From an uncultured Megasphaera sp. (GTDB lineage Bacteria > Bacillota > Negativicutes > Veillonellales > Megasphaeraceae), in the NCBI GenBank assembly GCA_900540735.1, contig UQHB01000023.1:1-35220 (forward strand): a DNA stretch of 35,220 nucleotides. The letters are read 5' to 3'. Position numbers and translations under genes: made by a program. Under the pieces are notes generated by a model, which saw only the letters and a list, made by a program, of their open reading frames with translations, ran no database searches and was not told where the DNA came from. This document shows positions 8,458 through 17,654 of the stretch, one piece after another (the stretch's first letter is position 1; every line of letters starts with the position of its first letter).

Positions 8458-9592
8458 GTGTTACTCGAAGAATTACATAAACCTTTAGAGGATTTACAAA
8501 AACGGATACAAGAAATCGGGGATTCACTTTGACCTCGCTCGTAAACGCAATCGCATTATGGATTTAGATATGCAAATGAGCGACCCTGATTTTTGGAACA
8601 ACCCGGATAAAGCCAGAGCTATTTCGCAAGAAGCGACGCAGCTCAAAGCGGAAGTAGAAGGCCATGAAGAACTGGTGCAAAAAGCCAAAGACCTTATGGA
8701 ATTCCAAGAAATGGCGATGGAAGAAAAAGATACGTCTTTAGCAGCAGAAATTGAAAAGCAGTACAACGACATGCTGAAAGACATTGAAAAACGAGAAATT
8801 CGCATTCTGCTCTCTGGGGAATACGATAAATGCAATGCTATTATTACGTTCCACGCCGGTGCTGGCGGTACAGAAGCGCAGGACTGGACGCAAATGCTCA
8901 TCCGCATGTACACGCGCTGGGCTGAACAGAACGGTTACAGCATTGCCCTCATGGATATGCAGCCTGGCGATGAAGCCGGTGTAAAGAGCGCAGCCTTTGC
9001 CATTAATGGCGAATATGCGTACGGCTATTTAAAATCCGAAAAAGGCGTGCATCGTCTCGTGCGGATTTCGCCGTTCGATGCCAATGCACGTCGCCATACG
9101 TCCTTTACAGCTGTCGATGTCATGCCGGAATTACCAGATGACGTAGATGTAGAAATCAACATGGACGACGTTCGTGTCGATTACTTCCGCGCATCCGGTG
9201 CAGGCGGCCAGCACGTCAATAAGACCAGTTCTGCTGTACGCATGACTCATATACCGACAGGCATCGTCGTACAGTGCCAAAACGAACGGTCCCAGCTGCA
9301 AAACAAAGAAATGTGCTTGAAGTATTTGCGGGCAAAACTCTTTGAATTAGAACAAGAAAAGCAAGCTAAATTAAAAGCGGAAATCGGCGGTGTCCATCAA
9401 GCGATTGAATGGGGCAGCCAAATCCGCTCGTATGTCTTCCATCCGTACAACCTCGTCAAAGACCACAGGACCAATGTGGAAACAGGGAATATTCAAGCCG
9501 TCATGGATGGCGACATCGATATGTTTATTGAAGGATATTTACAGTACGAAAAGAATCAGAAACTAGCTAACGCAGCGAAACAACAATTATGA
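8458..9592 (+). CDS. prfB: Peptide chain release factor 2, made by programmed +1 frameshift
   Basis: RF2 recognises UGA and UAA stop codons and triggers peptide release. The reading frame starts at GTG 8458, runs 24 codons and meets an in-frame TGA at 8530-8532 in the classic context CTTTGAC. A +1 slip at CTT continues at GAC 8531 to the stop at 9592, giving a 377-residue product. An SD-like GGGG (8518-8521) precedes the slip codon by five bases. The specificity motif SPF falls at 204-206 and the catalytic GGQ at 249-251, matching the usual RF2 numbering. The 24-codon first frame matches other RF2 leaders in length, which supports the 8458 start over an in-frame GTG at 8449. Low RF2 lets TGA cause frameshifting, so the gene autoregulates. 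The stop overlaps the next start (ATGA). Confidence 0.96.
8518..8533 (+). promoter_or_regulatory. RF2 recoding site
   Basis: The site consists of GGGG, a five-base spacer, the CTT slip codon, the TGA stop and a following C. It is the conserved autoregulatory element of prfB. The SD-to-slip spacing is two bases longer than in the E. coli site, which may lower efficiency. Confidence 0.93.
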
Positions 9593-10278
9593 TCAAAAAA
9601 CTACTCGCATGCTGCATTGTCATTGCCTTACTCATTGGCGGAGCCAATACGTTTGGCCCAAGCCTTGCAGCAGAAGGATTATATCAAGCGTTATCACAAA
9701 AAATGGAACTGGCCCCAGAAGACGTACAGGTCATGGCCTCGCCAGGAGGCAAAGTCTTCTTGGGCAGTATAGACAAAGTGCAAGTCCATGCCAATCAGTT
9801 TACAGTGGGCAAGGTGCAGTTTGAAAACTTCGACTGCGTCCTGGAAAATGTGCAATTCGCCCCCATTGACACAATCGTCACGCAGCGGTTGGCCATTACC
9901 CATGCAGACCGCGGTGAAATGACCGCCTCTGTACGGCGCGATGCATTGCGGGACTTCTTGGTTAAAAAAATCGATGGCCTTTCTAATGTGACCGTCGATT
10001 TCCAAGATGACATCATTCACGTCAAAGGGGACCTCGAAGTAGGGGGCCTCTTTACGGCTCACGCCAAAATTGACGGGACCTTTGGCATGAATGGCACGAA
10101 GCTCATGTTTATCCCTAAAGACATGACCGTCGAAGGGATGGGCCTGCGGTACAGCAGCAACTCCATTGGTAACGCAGAAATTTACGATTTCAAGACCTTC
10201 CCCTTAGGCATGCAGCCTGACAAGGTAACGATGGACGGGGATGTCCTTACGATTCACGGACAAATTCGAAATTCTTAG
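9589..10278 (+). CDS. LmeA-like (DUF2993) exported lipid-binding protein
   Basis: The 229-residue product begins with a signal peptide or membrane anchor (residues 1-25, lysines then ACCIVIALLIGG). A DUF2993/LmeA-like beta-rich domain follows, with repeated short strands such as GKVFLGSIDKVQVHANQFTV. Family members bind phospholipid, and the mycobacterial member affects lipomannan maturation. The role here is unknown, though an envelope function is likely. Its ATG overlaps the prfB stop (ATGA), so it is translationally coupled. The DUF5693 and csaB genes follow, both envelope-polymer related. Confidence 0.7.
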   Translation: MIKKLLACCIVIALLIGGANTFGPSLAAEGLYQALSQKMELAPEDVQVMASPGGKVFLGSIDKVQVHANQFTVGKVQFENFDCVLENVQFAPIDTIVTQRLAITHADRGEMTASVRRDALRDFLVKKIDGLSNVTVDFQDDIIHVKGDLEVGGLFTAHAKIDGTFGMNGTKLMFIPKDMTVEGMGLRYSSNSIGNAEIYDFKTFPLGMQPDKVTMDGDVLTIHGQIRNS

Positions 10279-10293
10279 GTAAGGTGGAAATAA

Positions 10294-12354
10294 ATGATAC
10301 AACACAACAGACGTAGCAAAGTCCTGATGATTTTGGCTGTACTCATTGGCTTAATTGCAGCGATTGTCATGTGCTTTCAGCGCAATGCCATTGAAGAGCA
10401 ATCCATGACGATTGAACAGGCCATGGATTACGATGCTGTCGTCACGATGGCCCGTAACGATGGCTATGATTTAGATACGGCTTTAGCCAAGGCCAAAGAA
10501 GCCGGTATTACGAGCTTTACGATTTACGATGCAACGCTCAATAAATTGACCCAGCGCGGTGAAATGTCGCTCGTCACGAAATTGGGCTTGCAGCTCTATT
10601 ATCCCCAGTATGGCATTACCAATCCGAAGTACGATTACTATCTTATTGGCAAACCGAAGGGACAAGAAGACTTGTACTTCGATGAAGTCCTTACGGATTT
10701 ACAAGCTCGCTTAGGGAAAGACAATGCCGTCCTCATCGAAAATAGTCAGTACCGCATTGCTGGTGTTAACGGTGTTATGCCGGCCTTAGGCGATGTAAAT
10801 TTAGGCATTTTATCGGCTGATGCCAATACGATTGCAGCACACGGTTTCCATGTCATCTTGCGCCCGACGAACTATAGCGACCCAACAGAAGAACAAGTAG
10901 CTACGTTCTTTAATCGGGCCGATAAGATTAAAAACGTTTCTGGTGTCATGTTCGTTGGTAAAGAAGTTATGGGCTATTCACCGGTCAACGGCGAACGGAA
11001 GACCATGCTCGACTTTACAGCTGATGAAATGAATGAACGCCGCATGCCGTTCTACATGATTGAAGCGGTCAATCAGCTCCAATACAACCAGCAAGACGGC
11101 ATGTATGACTTAGCAGGATTGACCCATTACAATACGGCTCGTGTCTATGCCATGGCCAAAGAAGAATTGGATAAAATCGACCCGGCTGAAGCTGCTATGC
11201 GTTACTATATTAGTGACCTTGAACGCAATTGCCGCGTCAATCTTTATCCGCTCTATAAAAAGCCGATGCATGGCATGAACTTGACAGAAACGAACTTCAA
11301 CTACATCAAGATGGTGTCTGATAAATTACAAGAACGGGGCTATACCTTAGGCAAGGCTACAATCATGCCGTCGTACTACCCGAACCGCGTCCTTCTCGCT
11401 ATCGTCGCTATTGCGGCTATGTGCGGTTTCGTCTTTACGCTCAACTTGCTCTGGCCTTTGTCGGATAAAATCAACTTTATCCTCATGGCATTGGGCGCTA
11501 TCGTTGCCCTTGCTGGTGCCATCGTTGCCAAAGGGGCACTCTTCTTGCAGGTCATGGCTATTGGCTGTGCTTCGGCGGCACCGACAGCAGCCATTCTCGT
11601 CCTCTTAGATTGGTGGAAAAGAAAGAAGATTACGAAACGCTTAGGCTATGCCGATGTTGTCCGTGATGGTGGCATTGGCCTCACTTGTGCCGTCGCTATT
11701 GCCATGATTGGCGGCCTCTATATTGCGGCTATGCTCGGCAACATTCGCTTCTTTATGGAATTTGATTTCTACCGTGGTGTGAAATTGACCTTTATTTTAC
11801 CGCCTGTCTTAGTAGCTCTTGGCTACTTGTGGCGTTTCCCCTTGTGGGGGAGAACCTTGGCTAGTGCTGATGACTTCAAGACCTTTGCTAAAGACTTCCT
11901 CAATATTCCTATTAAAATGGGGACGCTTATCCTCTTAGGCGTCGTCGGTTTTGTCGCTATGGTCTTCGTTGGCCGCAGCGGCCACGAATCAGGCGTACCT
12001 GTACCGGCTTTTGAAGTAGCACTGCGCCGTTTCCTTGAAAATGCCATGTACGCACGGCCACGGGAAAAAGAATTTCTCATTGGTCATCCGGCCTTCTTCA
12101 TTATGGTTGCAGCCATGTACCGGAAATGGCCGCAGCTCATCCATTTCTTTGCCATCATTGCGACATCCATCGGTGTTGGCTCTATGGTCGAAACGTTTGC
12201 TCATATTCGCACGCCCTTCCTCATGTCCTTCATCCGCGGCCTCGACGGCTGGATGGTCGGTCTCGTCATTGGCTGCATCATTATTGTCGTCATTGCGTTC
12301 TTACAGTATCTCACGGTCTACGTTGGCAGAAAGCAGGTGAAAGCCCGTGACTAA
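10294..12354 (+). CDS. DUF5693 family polytopic membrane protein
   Basis: The 686-residue protein has one N-terminal membrane helix (about 10-28), a roughly 330-residue extracytoplasmic domain and about eight hydrophobic segments from residue 369 to the C terminus. It matches the DUF5693 family, which commonly sits directly upstream of csaB. The csaB start lies inside its last codons (8-base overlap), a strong sign of coupling. A role in exporting or assembling the secondary cell-wall polymer that CsaB pyruvylates is an inference from this linkage. No catalytic motif is visible. The ATG is preceded by AAGGTGG. Confidence 0.75.
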   Translation: MIQHNRRSKVLMILAVLIGLIAAIVMCFQRNAIEEQSMTIEQAMDYDAVVTMARNDGYDLDTALAKAKEAGITSFTIYDATLNKLTQRGEMSLVTKLGLQLYYPQYGITNPKYDYYLIGKPKGQEDLYFDEVLTDLQARLGKDNAVLIENSQYRIAGVNGVMPALGDVNLGILSADANTIAAHGFHVILRPTNYSDPTEEQVATFFNRADKIKNVSGVMFVGKEVMGYSPVNGERKTMLDFTADEMNERRMPFYMIEAVNQLQYNQQDGMYDLAGLTHYNTARVYAMAKEELDKIDPAEAAMRYYISDLERNCRVNLYPLYKKPMHGMNLTETNFNYIKMVSDKLQERGYTLGKATIMPSYYPNRVLLAIVAIAAMCGFVFTLNLLWPLSDKINFILMALGAIVALAGAIVAKGALFLQVMAIGCASAAPTAAILVLLDWWKRKKITKRLGYADVVRDGGIGLTCAVAIAMIGGLYIAAMLGNIRFFMEFDFYRGVKLTFILPPVLVALGYLWRFPLWGRTLASADDFKTFAKDFLNIPIKMGTLILLGVVGFVAMVFVGRSGHESGVPVPAFEVALRRFLENAMYARPREKEFLIGHPAFFIMVAAMYRKWPQLIHFFAIIATSIGVGSMVETFAHIRTPFLMSFIRGLDGWMVGLVIGCIIIVVIAFLQYLTVYVGRKQVKARD

Positions 12355-13456
12355 CGTCGTTATTTCCGGGTATTACGGCTTTGCCAATGCCGGTGATGAA
12401 GCTATGCTCGCGGCTATTATTGGTTCCTTGCAAGACATGATTCCTGACGTATCGATTACGGTCATTACCGGGAATTGTGCTATGACGCGGGAGAACCATC
12501 ATGTCCAGGCTGTGCATCGGTTTAATCTCTTTGGTATTATCAAAGCCATTGCATCGTCTAATATCCTGATTAGCGGCGGTGGGAGTTTACTGCAAGACGT
12601 GACCAGCGCCCGCAGTTTATATTACTATCTCTTCATTATGCGCTTAGCCTTATGGCTTCACAAACCGGTCATGCTCTACGCCCAGGGTATCGGCCCTGTG
12701 CGCGGTGTCAAGGCGCGTCGTGCTGTCCGTGCCGTCCTCCAGCGCGTGTCCATGATTGGTGTCCGCGATGCTGATTCTAAACAAGAGCTGCGCGACATGG
12801 GCGTGACCAAACCGCCAGTAGTCGTTACAGCAGATGCTGTCCTTTCGATGCATCGCGTCGATACGAAGATTGGCTTTCATATTTTAAAGCAAGCTGGTGT
12901 AACTGGGATTCGCCGCCGCATCGGCATTGCCGTACGAAATTGGCAAAACCAGACGGACTACAAAGACGCTATTGCAGCCGCTGCTGATGCCTTGCAAGCC
13001 CAGTATGACTGCCGCATCATTTTCGTGCCTATGCAGTACCCGGCAGATGTCTCTGCTGGCGAAGACATTGCAGCGCGCATGCAAGGCGAAGCGACGGTCC
13101 TCAAAGGGCGGTATAATACAGTCGAATTCATGTCCCTCATGGGCTGCATGGATGCTGTCATTGCCAACCGCTTGCATGCCTTGATTTTCGCATCTATTAT
13201 GGATGTGCCTGTAACGGCTATTTCGTATGACCCGAAAATCGACAGTTTCATTCGCCTCATTGGCGAGCACCTGTGCGGCACCATGGAAAGCGTCACGGCC
13301 CAGGCTCTCGTCACGGATGTGAGCCAAAAGCTCGATGCTGGCAGCATCAACAAGGCAGTCCAAGAAAAAGTTCATCAATTATGCCGGAGATCCGAAGAAA
13401 ATGCGTCCTTAGCATTACAGGTCTTAGACGGCAGCATTTTACGAGATGGGAAGTAA
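12347..13456 (+). CDS. csaB: Polysaccharide pyruvyl transferase CsaB
   Basis: CsaB adds pyruvate ketals to a peptidoglycan-linked polysaccharide, creating the ligand for S-layer-homology (SLH) domains. The family pattern is clear: N-terminal VVISGYYGFANAGDEAML (about 3-20), ISGGGSLLQDVTS (about 66-78), YAQGIGPV, and a C-terminal MLHALIFA-like segment (ANRLHALIFASI). In Negativicutes, SLH-domain porins tether the outer membrane to the wall, which would explain this gene in a diderm. The GTG start overlaps the DUF5693 gene. The stop codon falls in the loop of a 9-bp hairpin. Confidence 0.9.
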   Translation: MTNVVISGYYGFANAGDEAMLAAIIGSLQDMIPDVSITVITGNCAMTRENHHVQAVHRFNLFGIIKAIASSNILISGGGSLLQDVTSARSLYYYLFIMRLALWLHKPVMLYAQGIGPVRGVKARRAVRAVLQRVSMIGVRDADSKQELRDMGVTKPPVVVTADAVLSMHRVDTKIGFHILKQAGVTGIRRRIGIAVRNWQNQTDYKDAIAAAADALQAQYDCRIIFVPMQYPADVSAGEDIAARMQGEATVLKGRYNTVEFMSLMGCMDAVIANRLHALIFASIMDVPVTAISYDPKIDSFIRLIGEHLCGTMESVTAQALVTDVSQKLDAGSINKAVQEKVHQLCRRSEENASLALQVLDGSILRDGK

Positions 13457-13468
13457 TTCCCATCTTTC
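13444..13468 (+). terminator. Hairpin at the csaB stop codon, weak terminator or attenuator
   Basis: A perfect 9-bp stem (13444-13452 with 13457-13465) encloses a four-base loop holding the csaB TAA and is followed by a short T-rich stretch. Ribosomes reaching the stop would melt it. It may reduce read-through into ftsE or protect the upstream mRNA end. Confidence 0.5.
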
Positions 13469-13498
13469 TCCATAGATATGCAAGAAAAGAGGTTTACC

Positions 13499-14185
13499 AT
13501 GATTGATTTAAAAGACGTATCGAAAGTATACGAAAATGGCTCTATTGCCTTAGACCATGTATCGCTCCACATTGGCAAAGGGGAGTTTGTCTTCGTCGTC
13601 GGTGCCAGTGGTGCCGGGAAATCGACACTCATTAAATTGCTCTCTCACGAAGAACTGCCCTCGTCTGGGTCGGTCTTCGTCAACGATATTGAAGTCAATA
13701 AGATTGCCAAATACAAAGTTCCTTATTTACGGCGGAAAATGGGCATTGTCTTCCAAGACTTTAGACTCTTGCCGAATAAGACAGCGGCAGAAAATGTGGC
13801 CTTTGCTATGGAAGTCATTGAAACGCCGCGGCGGATTATTAAAGAACGGGTGCGCAACGTCCTCGACTTAGTCGGCCTCGTTGGGAAAGCCGATGATTTG
13901 CCGCAGAATCTTTCCGGTGGGGAACAACAGCGCGTGGCCATTGCCAGAGCCATTGTCAATCGGCCGCTCCTCCTCATTGCAGACGAACCGACAGGCAACT
14001 TAGACCCAGAAACGTCGAAAGATATTATGGAAACCTTTACGAAAATCAATCACATGGGGACGACAGTCCTCATGGTGACGCACGACAAACAACTCGTCGA
14101 TATGATGAATAAACGAGTCATTGAAATTGCCGACGGCAAAGTCGTTCGCGACGATAAAAAAGGAGGGTACGACGATGAAGATTAG
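13499..14185 (+). CDS. ftsE: Cell division ATP-binding protein FtsE
   Basis: This is the ABC ATPase that pairs with FtsX to control septal peptidoglycan hydrolases. Walker A GASGAGKST is at 35-43, the signature LSGGEQQR at 138-145, and Walker B LLLIADEPTGNLD near 157-169. The length is 228 residues. The ATG at 13499 is chosen because an AAGAGG site lies just before it. An in-frame ATG seven codons upstream has no site and would add residues absent from the family. The gene end overlaps ftsX by 11 bases. Confidence 0.95.
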   Translation: MIDLKDVSKVYENGSIALDHVSLHIGKGEFVFVVGASGAGKSTLIKLLSHEELPSSGSVFVNDIEVNKIAKYKVPYLRRKMGIVFQDFRLLPNKTAAENVAFAMEVIETPRRIIKERVRNVLDLVGLVGKADDLPQNLSGGEQQRVAIARAIVNRPLLLIADEPTGNLDPETSKDIMETFTKINHMGTTVLMVTHDKQLVDMMNKRVIEIADGKVVRDDKKGGYDDED

Positions 14186-15062
14186 AACGATGCGCTACTT
14201 TATGGCCGAAGCATGCCAATCGTTCTGGCGCAACAGCTTCATGTCCATTGCCTCTATTGCAACCGTAGCCTTATCCTTATTTATCTTAGGGATTTTCATG
14301 ACCCTCGTAGCCAATTTAGATTACTTTGCGAAGAATCTCGAAAGCCAAGTCGAAATTACAGTGTACTTAAAAGACGGACTGACGACAGACCAAGTCATGT
14401 CTGTGGGTAAACGGCTAAAAGAACTGCCTGATGTCAAAGAAATTACGTTCACCAATAAAGACCAGGCCATGGATATCCTCAAAGAACGGATGAAAGACCA
14501 GCCGGGCATCCTCGAAGCCTTAGGCGGCAAGAATCCCTTGCCTAGTTCGTATACGCTGACGCTCAATAATCCAGAGCTTGTCAAAGCGACAGCTGTAGCC
14601 GTTTCGGATTACGATGAAGTAGAAAGTTCGCACTATGGCCAAGAAATTGTAGAACAGCTCTTCCAGATTACGACGGTCATTCGCTGGGGCGGCGTAGCCC
14701 TCATTATTTTCCTGACGCTGGCGACGCTCTTCATCATTTCCAATACGATTCGCCTCACTGTCTTTGCACGGCGTAAAGAAATTGGCATTATGAAATACGT
14801 CGGTGCGACGAACTGGTTTATCCGCTGGCCCTTTCTCCTCGAAGGGCTGCTCTTAGGCTTTATTGGCGGCATTATTGCGGACATCTTTTTATTCCAGTTC
14901 TATGAATTCGTGACCGTTACGATTCATCGTTCCTTAGCCTTTTTGCCTATGGTCAGCATGTATCCCTTTATGTATCAATTAGGAGGGATTTTGCTCGTCA
15001 TTGCTATGATTATTGGGGCCATTGGCAGTACGATTTCGTTAAAGCGGTATATGAAGGTGTAA
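14175..15062 (+). CDS. ftsX: Cell division permease-like protein FtsX
   Basis: FtsX is the membrane partner of FtsE. The 295-residue protein has a first helix at about 25-48, an extracytoplasmic domain (about 50-165) and three C-terminal helices, with NTIRLTVFARRKEIGIMKYVGATNWFIRWPF typical of the FtsX/MacB permease fold (only partly quoted motif: ARRKEIGIMKYVGA). The ATG at 14175 has an ideal AAGGAGGG site, which rules out the longer upstream frame. It overlaps the ftsE end and is followed after 3 bases by an M23 hydrolase gene, the expected FtsEX client. Confidence 0.95.
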   Translation: MKIRTMRYFMAEACQSFWRNSFMSIASIATVALSLFILGIFMTLVANLDYFAKNLESQVEITVYLKDGLTTDQVMSVGKRLKELPDVKEITFTNKDQAMDILKERMKDQPGILEALGGKNPLPSSYTLTLNNPELVKATAVAVSDYDEVESSHYGQEIVEQLFQITTVIRWGGVALIIFLTLATLFIISNTIRLTVFARRKEIGIMKYVGATNWFIRWPFLLEGLLLGFIGGIIADIFLFQFYEFVTVTIHRSLAFLPMVSMYPFMYQLGGILLVIAMIIGAIGSTISLKRYMKV

Positions 15063-15065
15063 GTC

Positions 15066-16307
15066 ATGGCAAAGAAGAATTATACACGCTGGCTCACGGC
15101 CTTCGTCATCGCTGCGCTGTTGATCCCGAATGCAGCGATTTTCGCCGAAGACGAAGACCTGCAAAACCAGCTTTCTACTGTCCAAGGGCAAATGGCAGAA
15201 CAAGCCCAAAAGAAAAGTAATGCCGAAGCCGTCATTGGCAGCGTCAACGAACGGCTGAAAGCCATTCAAGTCAATTTAGATGCAGCAAACAAAGCGTATC
15301 AAGACATTACAGCACAGCTCGCCCAAACGGAACAGCAAATGGCGGCCAATCAAAAGGTCCTGGATGCTGAAAAGAAAAAACTTGCTGAACGGGAAGTGGT
15401 CTTCAGCAAACGCATCCGTGATATTTATATGCACGGTCAGCTCAACTATTTAGATGTCGTCTTAGGGGCGAAGGATTTCAATGATTTTGCCAATCGTATT
15501 GAATTACTGCGCCGCGTCGTCTCTGCTGATATGGATTTGATTGCGTCCATCAAGGAACAGCGTGATAAAATTGCTGCGGTCCAACAGGCTCTCGAAGAAG
15601 AACGAGCTAAACAAGTATCTCTCCAGGCCGATGCAGCCAAGAAGAAAGATGAAATTGCAGCGCATAAACAAGAACAGCAAGCCGTCCTCTATCAGGCAGA
15701 ACACGACAAAGCTACAGCCGACGAAGCATACCGCGAACTGGAAGCTTCGTCGTCGAATATTGCTAACTTACTCCGTGAACGGGCTGCAGCCCGGGCGGCC
15801 GCGGCGGCAGCAGCTGCGCAAGCACAAGCTCAGGCCGAAGCTGCAGCGGCAGCAGCACAACAACAAGCAAGCAGTGGCGGCGGTTATAGCAGTGATGATT
15901 ATGCGTACCAGCCGGTCAGTGGCTCAGGAGCTCTCATTTGGCCTGTAAACGGTGTCATTACGTCGGACTACGGCTATCGGACGCATCCTATTTTCGGTAC
16001 GACTATTTATCATAGCGGTATCGATATTGGTGTCGACGAAGGGACTCCTGTCCATGCTGCCGATGCCGGTGTCGTCGTCGAAGCCGATTGGATTAGCGGC
16101 TATGGCTATGCTGTCATCATTGACCATGGCAACGGCTTATCGACTTTATACGGCCATAATTCGGCCTTAGCTGTCTCGGCAGGCCAGTCTGTCTCCCAAG
16201 GCGAAGTCATTGCCTATGCCGGGTCGACAGGGAACTCTACAGGGCCGCACGTCCATTTTGAAGTCCGTTCTAATGGGGACCCAGTCAATCCGCTGAGTTA
16301 TTTATAA
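15066..16307 (+). CDS. Coiled-coil M23 peptidoglycan hydrolase, probable FtsEX client (EnvC/PcsB-like)
   Basis: This exported protein probably cleaves, or activates cleavage of, septal peptidoglycan. It has a signal peptide (1-27, ending IFAED) and a long coiled coil (about 30-245). A low-complexity Ala/Gln linker (about 240-270, with runs of eight and six alanines) and a Gly/Ser/Tyr stretch follow, before a C-terminal LytM/M23 domain. Zinc ligands H316, D320 and H397, plus H395 of the HxH motif, are all present, so unlike E. coli EnvC the domain should be catalytically competent. The 413-residue length and position right after ftsX point to direct control by FtsEX through the coiled coil. 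Confidence 0.9.
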   Translation: MAKKNYTRWLTAFVIAALLIPNAAIFAEDEDLQNQLSTVQGQMAEQAQKKSNAEAVIGSVNERLKAIQVNLDAANKAYQDITAQLAQTEQQMAANQKVLDAEKKKLAEREVVFSKRIRDIYMHGQLNYLDVVLGAKDFNDFANRIELLRRVVSADMDLIASIKEQRDKIAAVQQALEEERAKQVSLQADAAKKKDEIAAHKQEQQAVLYQAEHDKATADEAYRELEASSSNIANLLRERAAARAAAAAAAAQAQAQAEAAAAAAQQQASSGGGYSSDDYAYQPVSGSGALIWPVNGVITSDYGYRTHPIFGTTIYHSGIDIGVDEGTPVHAADAGVVVEADWISGYGYAVIIDHGNGLSTLYGHNSALAVSAGQSVSQGEVIAYAGSTGNSTGPHVHFEVRSNGDPVNPLSYL

Positions 16308-16319
16308 CGAGATGATACG

Positions 16320-17489
16320 ATGAAACATATTTGGAAAGAACATAAACTAAAATTAATCAATGATATTGTCAATGGTTTTTTGTGGATTATTTCGGTTGTC
16401 GTCGTCTCTTTGGTCATCATTGCCGGGACCTTTTACCATTATACAGGTGATGCCTTTGGCTTTTTTAAGATGCTCCGTACATTCCAGCTCATTGAAAGCA
16501 ACTATGCCGGGACCGTGCCGAAACAAGAGCTGTTAAATGGGGCTCTCGAAGGAATCGTCAAAAAGCTTGGTGATAAGCATTCTATTTACCTCGACGGCGA
16601 GCAGTTCAAAGACTTTTCCAGTCAAATGACAGGCTCTTTTGCCGGTATTGGCGTCTATATCAGTTCTGCTGACGAAGGTGCCCTCATTAACGGCATCATT
16701 GACGACAGTCCTGCTCATGACCAAGGGCTCCAACGCGGTGACCTCATCGTCGCCATTGATGGCAAAGCCACAGCTGGTATGAAGCTCGAAGATATTTCCA
16801 ACGCCGTCCGCGGCCCTGAAGGGTCGAACGTGACCATTACGATTCGCCGGAACGGTGCCGACACGGATTATACGCTGACACGGCGGAAGATTCACGTCAA
16901 TACCGTCGCCGGGCAAATGGTCGAAGGGACGGACATCGGTTATATTCGCATTGCCGTCTTTAGTGAAACGACAGGCGAAGAATTTACGAAGCAATTTAAC
17001 GAACTCAAACAACAAGGCATGAAGAAGATGATTCTTGACCTGCGCGATAACCCAGGCGGCCTTGTGGACCAAGCGACGGACGTGGCTAGTAATTTTGTAC
17101 CGAAAAATAGTACCATCATGTCCTACACGGACTCGACAGGCCACGACAAAGCCTATACGGCGCAAGGCACAGATGACCGTATTCCTATGGTCGTCTTGAT
17201 TAATGAAAACTCGGCCAGTGCCTCGGAAATCGTTGCCGGTGATGTCCAAGACTTGCAGCTTGGCACCCTCGTCGGCGTGAAGAGTTACGGCAAAGGCACC
17301 GTACAGGGCGTGTACCCTGTAGGCAATGAAGCTGCCCTGAAATTGACGGTTGCTAAATACAAAACGGCCAAAGGGCGGCAAATCGATGGCGAAGGCATTA
17401 CGCCTGATGTCATCGTCGAGCTCCAGCCGAACGATACAGTCGATTACCAGCTCGAAAAAGCCCTAGATATATTGAAAAACCAGCAGTAG
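16320..17489 (+). CDS. S41 family C-terminal processing protease with PDZ domain
   Basis: This is a periplasmic/extracytoplasmic serine protease of the CtpA type. An N-terminal membrane anchor (about 18-42) is followed by a PDZ domain (about 95-180, with GIGVYI and the GLQRGDLIVAIDGK loop) and the S41 catalytic domain. The serine motif SASASE is at 298-303 and the catalytic lysine is K325 in SYGKG. The length of 389 is normal. The ATG lies 13 bases after the M23 gene. Ctp proteases next to M23 hydrolases often control hydrolase turnover, so the M23 protein is a plausible substrate (inference). Confidence 0.93.
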   Translation: MKHIWKEHKLKLINDIVNGFLWIISVVVVSLVIIAGTFYHYTGDAFGFFKMLRTFQLIESNYAGTVPKQELLNGALEGIVKKLGDKHSIYLDGEQFKDFSSQMTGSFAGIGVYISSADEGALINGIIDDSPAHDQGLQRGDLIVAIDGKATAGMKLEDISNAVRGPEGSNVTITIRRNGADTDYTLTRRKIHVNTVAGQMVEGTDIGYIRIAVFSETTGEEFTKQFNELKQQGMKKMILDLRDNPGGLVDQATDVASNFVPKNSTIMSYTDSTGHDKAYTAQGTDDRIPMVVLINENSASASEIVAGDVQDLQLGTLVGVKSYGKGTVQGVYPVGNEAALKLTVAKYKTAKGRQIDGEGITPDVIVELQPNDTVDYQLEKALDILKNQQ

Positions 17490-17654
17490 TCATGCAATTT
17501 AGCGGAAAGGTCTTTACAGATGTTCCGTTATGCTTTACAATACTGCATATGAAAGAATTGTATATGGCCGGACAGATAGACAGGAGACATGGTATATGTA
17601 TGCTGTGTCTCTTTCTGTATATACGGCAGTATTTTCGTTAAAATGAGGTGTCTT

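Noticed and set aside
8530..8532. In-frame TGA in prfB taken as a disabling mutation
   Set aside because: It sits in the conserved CTTTGAC recoding context at codon 25, so the gene is functional through +1 frameshifting.
15790..15870. Alanine codon run in the M23 gene as a phase-variable tract
   Set aside because: The codons vary (GCG, GCA, GCT, GCC), so there is no perfect DNA repeat, and the units are three bases. It is a protein linker.
17492..17641. A 49-codon frame filling the gap before obg
   Set aside because: It has no ribosome binding site, and the peptide shows no domain or clear membrane helix. The region is better read as leader DNA, although I saw no convincing promoter in it either.
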